From assembly GCF_012569785.1 (NCBI RefSeq), contig NZ_CP046202.1, positions 394,440 to 458,439 on the forward strand: DNA of 64,000 bases, written 5' to 3'. The stretch's first letter is position 1. Each line of letters starts with the position of its first letter. The translations under genes and the position numbers were made by a program. Of this stretch, positions 59,197-64,000 are shown piece by piece. The stretch is from Enterobacteriaceae endosymbiont of Donacia crassipes (lineage in GTDB: Bacteria > Pseudomonadota > Gammaproteobacteria > Enterobacterales > Enterobacteriaceae). Under the pieces are notes generated by a model, which was not told the origin of the DNA, made no database searches, and worked only from the letters and a program-made list of their open reading frames with translations.

Positions 59197-59688
59197 TTAT
59201 AATTTTTGTTTAAACAAATTTTGAATAGAATTATATAAGTTAATAGTTTTAAAAATACGAGTAGGAACTACAAAAATAGTATCATCACCTGCAATAGTAC
59301 CTAATATACCTTCTGGTTTACCTAAAGAATCTAATAATCTTGCTATTAATTGTGCAGCTCCTGGACTTGTATGAATAATAATTAAAATATCATTATAATC
59401 AATATCTAATACTAAATTTTTCAATGGACTTGTTGTATTAGGAATTCCTAATTCTAAAGGAAAACAATATACCATTTCCATTTTTGTATTTCTAATCCTT
59501 ACTGCACCAAATTTAGTTAACAGTCTAGAGACTTTAGATTGATTAATACTATGAAATCCTTCTTCTTGTAAAGCACGAACAATTTCAATTTGAGTACTAA
59601 ATTTTTCTTGTTTTACTAAATTTTTAAAAATTTTAATTAAATTAGCTTCTTTTTTTTTTGCAGAAATTATATTCATAAAGTTCACCAA
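59197..59688 (-). CDS. argR: Arginine repressor ArgR
   Basis: The 163-residue protein (E. coli 156) has an N-terminal winged helix with [25 protein letters not shown], then the oligomerisation and arginine-binding domain with [34 protein letters not shown] and [11 protein letters not shown]. It is more conserved than most proteins here, including the arginine-binding GDD. In E. coli ArgR represses arginine genes and helps XerCD resolve cer sites. No arginine biosynthesis gene is in the window. The 232-bp spacer before it holds strong palindromes. In E. coli argR is also near rplM-rpsI. Confidence 0.96.
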   Translation of the reverse strand: MVNFMNIISAKKKEANLIKIFKNLVKQEKFSTQIEIVRALQEEGFHSINQSKVSRLLTKFGAVRIRNTKMEMVYCFPLELGIPNTTSPLKNLVLDIDYNDILIIIHTSPGAAQLIARLLDSLGKPEGILGTIAGDDTIFVVPTRIFKTINLYNSIQNLFKQKL

Positions 59689-59742
59689 AAAAAATAAAAA
59701 AAAATATTTTATTTATAAAATAAATTTATTATATTATTTTTT

Positions 59743-59786
59743 ATCTAAATATAGATTATATTACTTATTCTATTTAAATAGAATAA
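59743..59786. repeat. Palindromes upstream of argR
   Basis: A 5-bp ATCTA/TAGAT repeat (59743-59756) is followed by a perfect 22-bp palindrome (59765-59786, arms TTATTCTATTT and its complement). They lie 55-98 bp upstream of the argR start. They do not match the ARG-box consensus well, but argR is autoregulated in E. coli, so they are candidate operators. Confidence 0.4.
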
Positions 59787-59832
59787 ATTCAAAAATAAAA
59801 AGACTAATTGCATTTACTAAATATATATATTA

Positions 59833-59848
59833 TCATATTTTAATATGA
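59833..59848. repeat. Palindrome in the argR-rplM spacer near rplM
   Basis: TCATATT and AATATGA are separated by TT and flanked by partly complementary ATATATATT runs on both sides. TGAATATATATT overlaps its right side and matches one half of an ARG box. It lies about 73 bp before the rplM ATG and may be part of its leader. Confidence 0.35.
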
Positions 59849-59920
59849 ATATATATTTTTTTATTAAAAAATTAAAAATAAATAATGTAAATAAGATTTT
59901 TTATATTTTGGATATATAAA

Positions 59921-60343
59921 ATGAATATTTTGTTAAATAAAAAACTTAATCGTCAATGGTTTCTGATAAATGCAAAAAATAAAATTTTAGGAAGATTATC
60001 TAGTACAATTGCTCATTATTTAATGGGAAAACATAAAATCTTATATTCGCCCTATATTGATATAGGTGATTATATTATAATTATAAATGCTAATAAAATT
60101 AAAATAACAGGAAATAAATTAAAAAATAAATTTTATTTTAGTCATAGTGGTTATTCAGGAGGATTAAAAAAAATATCATTAGAAAAATTAATGATAAAAA
60201 ATCCTTGTAAAGTTATTCAACATTCTGTTAAAGGAATGTTGCCTAAAAATAAATTAGGAACATTAATGCTAAATAGATTAAAAATCTATATAGGATCAAT
60301 ACATAAACATATAGCACAAAAAAACAATATTTTAAATATTTAA
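59921..60343 (+). CDS. rplM: 50S ribosomal protein L13
   Basis: The 140-residue protein (E. coli 142) has WFLINAKNKILGRLSSTIAHYLMGKHK, IINANKIKITGNK, SHSGYSGGLKK and VKGMLPKNKLGTLMLNRLKIYIGSIHKH. L13 is an early assembly protein of the 50S subunit. It forms the usual two-gene operon with rpsI, 21 nt downstream. The 232-bp upstream spacer contains palindromes that may include its leader; in E. coli L13 represses its own operon by binding the leader. Confidence 0.97.
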   Translation: MNILLNKKLNRQWFLINAKNKILGRLSSTIAHYLMGKHKILYSPYIDIGDYIIIINANKIKITGNKLKNKFYFSHSGYSGGLKKISLEKLMIKNPCKVIQHSVKGMLPKNKLGTLMLNRLKIYIGSIHKHIAQKNNILNI

Positions 60344-60364
60344 TTTTATTAGGAATATAAGTTT

Positions 60365-60763
60365 ATGAATAAAATGAATTATGATTATTACACAACAGGA
60401 CGAAGAAAAAATTCTTCTTCTAGAGTTTTTATGAAAAAAGGAACCGGTAGTATTTTAATTAATAAAAAAAAAATAAATATTTTTTTTACTAGAAATACAC
60501 ATCGTATTATGATATTAAAACCTTTACAATTAATTGAAATGCGTGATAAGTTTGATTTATATATTACAGTTAAAGGAGGAGGTATTTCAGGCCAAGCGGG
60601 GGCAATTAGACATGGTATTACAAGAGCTTTAATAAAATATGATAATTTTTTTAGAAAAGATTTAAAAAAAGCCGGTTTTGTTACTAGAGATGATCGTAAA
60701 GTAGAACGTAAAAAATTTGGTTTTAAAAAAGCAAGACGTAGTCCACAATTTTCTAAACGTTAA
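60365..60763 (+). CDS. rpsI: 30S ribosomal protein S9
   Basis: The 132-residue protein (E. coli 130) has [46 protein letters not shown], and the C-terminal tail [28 protein letters not shown], whose last residues reach the P-site tRNA. The start may be ATG 60365 or the second Met at 60374; AGGAATATAAGTTT favours the first. It follows rplM closely and precedes murA by 81 bp. Confidence 0.97.
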   Translation: MNKMNYDYYTTGRRKNSSSRVFMKKGTGSILINKKKINIFFTRNTHRIMILKPLQLIEMRDKFDLYITVKGGGISGQAGAIRHGITRALIKYDNFFRKDLKKAGFVTRDDRKVERKKFGFKKARRSPQFSKR

Positions 60764-60844
60764 AATTTTACTTATTTTAAAACATTTAATATTAAAACAA
60801 AATTAATCACTTTAATTATTTTATTAATATTTATAGAGTTTGAT

Positions 60845-62104
60845 ATGGATAAATTTTTAATACAAGGGCCAGTACAGTTAAAAGGAAAAGTTAATATTTC
60901 TGGATCAAAAAATTCTGCTTTACCTATTTTATTTGCATCACTTTTAACAAATGAATTAATAGAAATTAAAAATATTCCTAAATTAAAAGATATAGATATA
61001 ACTATTAAATTGCTTTTAACATTAGGGGTAAAAATAAAAAAAGGTAAATCATTAATAATAAATGCAAATAATTTATATAAAAATTATATTCTTCCTAAAA
61101 AATTAATTCAATCTATTAGAGCTTCTATTTGGCTAATAAGTCCATTATTAATGCGTTTTAAAAAAATAAAAATATATTTACCTGGTGGATGTTCTATAGG
61201 TCAAAGACCAATTGATTTGCATATTAAAAATTTAAAAAAATTAGGTGCTAATATTTATATTAAAAATGAATTTATTATAGCATCTATAAATAATAGATTT
61301 CAAGGTGCTTATATTTTTATGAAAAAAATAAGTGTAGGAGCTACTATTAATAGTATTTTGGCTGCAATCTATGCTAGTAATATAACTATAATTGAAAATG
61401 CGGCTAAAGAACCTGAAATAGAAGATTTAATTAATTTTTTAAATATGATAGGTGCAAATATTAAAGGAGGAGGAACTAAAAAAATTATAATTAAAGGTGT
61501 TAAAAAATTAACAGGGGGTATTTATACTATAATGCCAGATAGAATTGAAACTGGAACTTTTTTAATAGCCGCTGCTATATCTCAAGGTAAAATTTTATGT
61601 AAAAATACTAATCCTAAATATTTAGATATTTTATTAAAAAAATTAAAAAATATAGGTGCAAAAATTAAAATAGGTAAAAATTGGTGTAGTCTTAATATGA
61701 ATAATAAAAAACCTAAAGCTATTAATATTACAACAGGTCCTTATCCTAATTTTCCTACTGATATACAACCTCAATTTACTTTGTTAAATTGTATTGCATT
61801 AGGTAAAAGTGTAATAACAGAAACTATATTTGAAAATCGTTTTTTATATATATACGAATTAATAAAAATGGGAGCTAAAATCTTTATTAAAAATAATAAA
61901 GTATTTTGTCAAGGTGTAAATTTACTTTATGGTTCTGAAATTAAAGCAACTGATTTAAGAGCTTCAATAAGTCTAGTTTTAGCAGGCTGTATTGCTACAG
62001 GTATAACTATTATTAATAATATTAATTATATTGATCGTGGTTATGAAAATATAGAAAATAAATTAATTAATTTAGGTGCTAAAATTATAAGATTAAAAAA
62101 TTAA
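60845..62104 (+). CDS. murA: UDP-N-acetylglucosamine 1-carboxyvinyltransferase MurA
   Basis: The 419-residue enzyme has the same length as E. coli MurA. It starts MDKFLIQGPVQLKGKVNISGSKNSALPILFA with the catalytic Lys-Asn pair, has the catalytic cysteine near 116 in LPGGCSIGQRPIDLH, MPDRIETGTFLIAAA, and the C-terminal TDLRASISLVLAGCIATG. It commits UDP-GlcNAc to peptidoglycan, so the bacterium probably still makes at least some cell wall. ibaG and ispB, its usual neighbours before rplU, are lost. Confidence 0.97.
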   Translation: MDKFLIQGPVQLKGKVNISGSKNSALPILFASLLTNELIEIKNIPKLKDIDITIKLLLTLGVKIKKGKSLIINANNLYKNYILPKKLIQSIRASIWLISPLLMRFKKIKIYLPGGCSIGQRPIDLHIKNLKKLGANIYIKNEFIIASINNRFQGAYIFMKKISVGATINSILAAIYASNITIIENAAKEPEIEDLINFLNMIGANIKGGGTKKIIIKGVKKLTGGIYTIMPDRIETGTFLIAAAISQGKILCKNTNPKYLDILLKKLKNIGAKIKIGKNWCSLNMNNKKPKAINITTGPYPNFPTDIQPQFTLLNCIALGKSVITETIFENRFLYIYELIKMGAKIFIKNNKVFCQGVNLLYGSEIKATDLRASISLVLAGCIATGITIINNINYIDRGYENIENKLINLGAKIIRLKN

Positions 62105-62176
62105 GATTATTAATATAAAACATATTAAATTGATAGTAATTTTATATTAATAAATTTTTTATAAGGATCATAGTTA

Positions 62177-62494
62177 ATGTATGCTATTTTCGATAATTAT
62201 GGAAAACAATATAAAGTTATACAAGGACAAATTATTAAATTAGAAAAAATACAAGGTAATATTGGAAAGCAAATTGAATTTAATAATGTTTTATTAATTT
62301 TTAATAAAAATAAATTAAATATAGGTAATCCTTTAGTTCCTGGAGGGAAAATTATAGCAGAAATAATATCACATGGAAAAAACAAAAAAATTAGAATAAT
62401 TAAATTTCGTAGAAGGAAACATTATCGTAAAATACAAGGTCATCGTCAATTATTTACTAATATAAAAATTATTGAAATAATATCTCTGATATAA
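62177..62494 (+). CDS. rplU: 50S ribosomal protein L21
   Basis: The 105-residue protein (E. coli 103) has [25 protein letters not shown], the [22 protein letters not shown] middle and the basic [23 protein letters not shown] segment. It binds 23S rRNA with L20. ATAAGGATCATAGTTA precedes ATG. rpmA follows after 16 nt in the conserved rplU-rpmA pair. Confidence 0.97.
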   Translation: MYAIFDNYGKQYKVIQGQIIKLEKIQGNIGKQIEFNNVLLIFNKNKLNIGNPLVPGGKIIAEIISHGKNKKIRIIKFRRRKHYRKIQGHRQLFTNIKIIEIISLI

Positions 62495-62510
62495 AAGGAA
62501 AAAAAATTTT

Positions 62511-62762
62511 ATGGCACATAAAAAAGCAGGTGGATCATCTAGAAATGGTAGAGATTCACATGCAAAAAGATTAGGAATAAAATGTTATGGAGGAGAAATA
62601 GTAAAATCAGGTTATATTCTAATAAGACAAAGAGGTACTAAATTTCATGCAGGACATAATGTCGGATGTGGTAAAGATCATACTTTATTTGCTAAAATAA
62701 ATGGTATTGTAAAATTTACTTATAAAGGAGTAAGAAAAAAATTATATATTAATATTATATAA
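62511..62762 (+). CDS. rpmA: 50S ribosomal protein L27
   Basis: The 83-residue protein (E. coli 85) starts [29 protein letters not shown] and continues [30 protein letters not shown]. Its N-terminal tail reaches the peptidyl transferase centre. No extra N-terminal extension is present, so no protease processing is needed. It lies 106 bp before obgE; yhbE, which separates them in E. coli, is lost. Confidence 0.97.
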   Translation: MAHKKAGGSSRNGRDSHAKRLGIKCYGGEIVKSGYILIRQRGTKFHAGHNVGCGKDHTLFAKINGIVKFTYKGVRKKLYINII

Positions 62763-62826
62763 TATATAATTTTAATTATTTATTATTCTTTATTAATAAC
62801 TATGTTAATTTATTAAAATAAATTAG

Positions 62827-62846
62827 ATATCTATCTCTATAGATAT
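62827..62846. repeat. Palindrome in the rpmA-obgE spacer
   Basis: ATATCTAT (62827-62834) and ATAGATAT (62839-62846) flank CTCT, and ATTTTTATAAAA follows. It could be a weak terminator for rplU-rpmA or part of the obgE leader. It resembles the palindromes before grpE and nrdA. Confidence 0.5.
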
Positions 62847-62868
62847 ATTTTTATAAAATGGAGTTATA

Positions 62869-63900
62869 ATGAAATTTTTTGATAAAGTAATTATATATGT
62901 TAAAGCAGGCAAAGGAGGAGATGGATGTATTAGTTTTTATCGTGCAAGATTCCTTCCTAAAGGAGGGCCAGATGGAGGTAATGGAGGTAAGGGAGGTAAT
63001 GTATATATTGTAGCTAATCATAATATTAATAATTTAAAAAATTTTCATTACAAAAATAATTATATAGCTAGTAATGGTGTAAATGGACAAAATCGACAAC
63101 GTACTGGAAAAAATGGTAAAAATTTAATTATTCAAGTACCATTAGGTACAAAAATTATTGATGTAGAAAAAAATATAGTTTTGATATTTTTAAAAAACGA
63201 AAATCAAATGTTTTTAATTGCAAAAGGTGGAAAAAATGGATTAGGTAATATTAATTTTAAATCTTCTATAAATAGAACTCCATATAAAAAAACTATGGGT
63301 AGCTTAGGAGAAAAAAAAAAAATTAAATTAGAATTAATTTTAAAAGTAGATATAGGTGTTTTAGGATTGCCTAATTCTGGAAAATCAACATTTATTAAAA
63401 ATATATCTTCAGCTAAAACTAAAATTGGTAATTATATATTTACTACTACAAAACCTATTTTAGGAATTATTAAAAATAAATTAGATAATTCTAATATTTC
63501 TATATTAGATGTACCAGGAATTATCAAAAATTCTTTTTTAGGAAAGGGATTAGGTTTAGATTTTATTAAATATTTTAAATATTGTAATTTAATTTTTTAT
63601 ATTATAGATATATCAATTATTAACATAAAATATAATATATCTAATACTTTAGATATAATAAGTAATGAAATCATCAAGTACAATAAAAATTTTTTATTAA
63701 AAGAACAATGGATTATTTTTAATAAAATTGATTTATTACATAATTCAAATTATTTAATATCTTGTATCAAAAAAATTTTAATAAAATATCAATATATAAA
63801 AAAATTTTATTTAATATCATCTAAAAATAATATTGGAATGAAAAAATTATATATAGATATTTTAAATCATTTATATAAGTTAAAAAATATAAAATATTAA
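62869..63900 (+). CDS. obgE: GTPase ObgE/CgtA
   Basis: The 343-residue protein (E. coli 390) has the glycine-rich Obg fold (GKGGDGCISFYRARFLPKGGPDGGNGGKGGN near 13-44, then NGVNGQNRQRTGKNGK). The G domain has GLPNSGKST near 167-175, TTTKP, DVPGI and NKID, ending YLISSKNNIGMKKL. Obg binds late 50S precursors and links ribosome assembly to growth. The acidic C-terminal tail of E. coli Obg, about 45 residues, is missing. GGAGTTATA precedes ATG. A hairpin follows. Confidence 0.96.
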   Translation: MKFFDKVIIYVKAGKGGDGCISFYRARFLPKGGPDGGNGGKGGNVYIVANHNINNLKNFHYKNNYIASNGVNGQNRQRTGKNGKNLIIQVPLGTKIIDVEKNIVLIFLKNENQMFLIAKGGKNGLGNINFKSSINRTPYKKTMGSLGEKKKIKLELILKVDIGVLGLPNSGKSTFIKNISSAKTKIGNYIFTTTKPILGIIKNKLDNSNISILDVPGIIKNSFLGKGLGLDFIKYFKYCNLIFYIIDISIINIKYNISNTLDIISNEIIKYNKNFLLKEQWIIFNKIDLLHNSNYLISCIKKILIKYQYIKKFYLISSKNNIGMKKLYIDILNHLYKLKNIKY

Positions 63901-63919
63901 TTTTTTAAATAAATTATAT

Positions 63920-63937
63920 AAACTATTTATATAGTTT
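63920..63937 (+). terminator. Hairpin after obgE
   Basis: AAACTAT (63920-63926) pairs with ATAGTTT (63931-63937) around a 4-nt loop, followed by TATTGTCTT. It starts 20 nt after the obgE stop. The stem is short and the T tract weak. The remaining bases to the window edge show no recognisable gene. Confidence 0.5.
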
Positions 63938-64000
63938 TATTGTCTTAATTATTATTTCATAAACATGTACAATCAAATTTTATTCAATTTGGATTATAAA

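Noticed and set aside
63965..64000. An ATG at 63965 opening a frame to the window edge
   Set aside because: Only 12 codons are visible, without a ribosome-binding site, and they do not match GreA, which would be the expected neighbour.
1..64000. CRISPR arrays, insertion sequences, prophage, toxin-antitoxin or secondary-metabolite genes
   Set aside because: None seen. Apart from the short grpE repeats there is no array of spaced repeats, no transposase and no gene of foreign composition.

Overview
This window comes from an extremely AT-rich bacterial chromosome. By eye, G+C is about one fifth or less, and A or T runs reach 13 nt inside genes. Every protein I recognise is closest in sequence and gene order to Enterobacterales (E. 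coli-type Gammaproteobacteria). Genes are mostly housekeeping, close to or slightly shorter than their E. coli homologues and tightly packed. Regulators, pseudogenes, insertion sequences, phages and CRISPR arrays are almost absent. This is the profile of an obligate, vertically transmitted insect endosymbiont of the Buchnera/Blochmannia/Wigglesworthia/Riesia type. I cannot name the species from the sequence.

Layout: (1) 1-5.8 kb: C-terminus of dsbA, a polA reduced to its 5' nuclease domain, typA, tmRNA with smpB, grpE with a repeat-expanded N-terminus, and rpmB-rpmG. (2) 5.5-16.2 kb: rpmE, a PriA that has lost its helicase motifs, mnmG, a 600-bp empty stretch, nrdAB, a basic amino acid antiporter and a NIF3-family protein. 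(3) 16.4-19.7 kb: ffh-rpsP-rimM-trmD-rplS. (4) 19.7-30.5 kb: recC-recB-recD, mutH and lysA. (5) 30.8-33.4 kb: ptsH-ptsI-crr. (6) 33.7-42.3 kb: yebC-aspS, argS, mnmA and potABC (no potD). (7) 42.4-50.9 kb: mutM, mnmE-yidC-rnpA-rpmH, then dnaN-gyrB with dnaA and recF missing, and rpoZ. (8) 51-59.7 kb: ppa, eno, cydDC, infA, trxB, serS and argR. (9) 59.9-63.9 kb: rplM-rpsI, murA, rplU-rpmA and obgE. Most blocks are E. coli neighbourhoods with intervening genes deleted.

How the genes work together: translation dominates (ribosomal proteins, L19/S16 operon, aminoacyl-tRNA synthetases for Asp, Arg and Ser, IF1, tmRNA/SmpB rescue, and MnmE/MnmG/MnmA for tRNA wobble uridine). Replication and repair have been rewired. 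Pol I is only a nuclease, dnaA and recF are gone from their usual cluster, and PriA keeps its zinc domain but not its ATPase, while RecBCD, MutH and MutM look catalytically intact. Metabolism includes class Ia ribonucleotide reductase, the general PTS proteins, enolase, pyrophosphatase, thioredoxin reductase, MurA and the last step of lysine synthesis. Transport includes polyamine import genes and an arginine/ornithine-type antiporter.

I found no clearly new multi-gene system. The most unusual item is the full-length, in-frame, apparently helicase-dead PriA. Next come the four-copy 36-bp repeat in grpE, the dnaA-less dnaN locus and a possible mutually exclusive hairpin pair in the potA leader. 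Only one RNA gene (tmRNA) was seen; no tRNA or rRNA gene was recognised.
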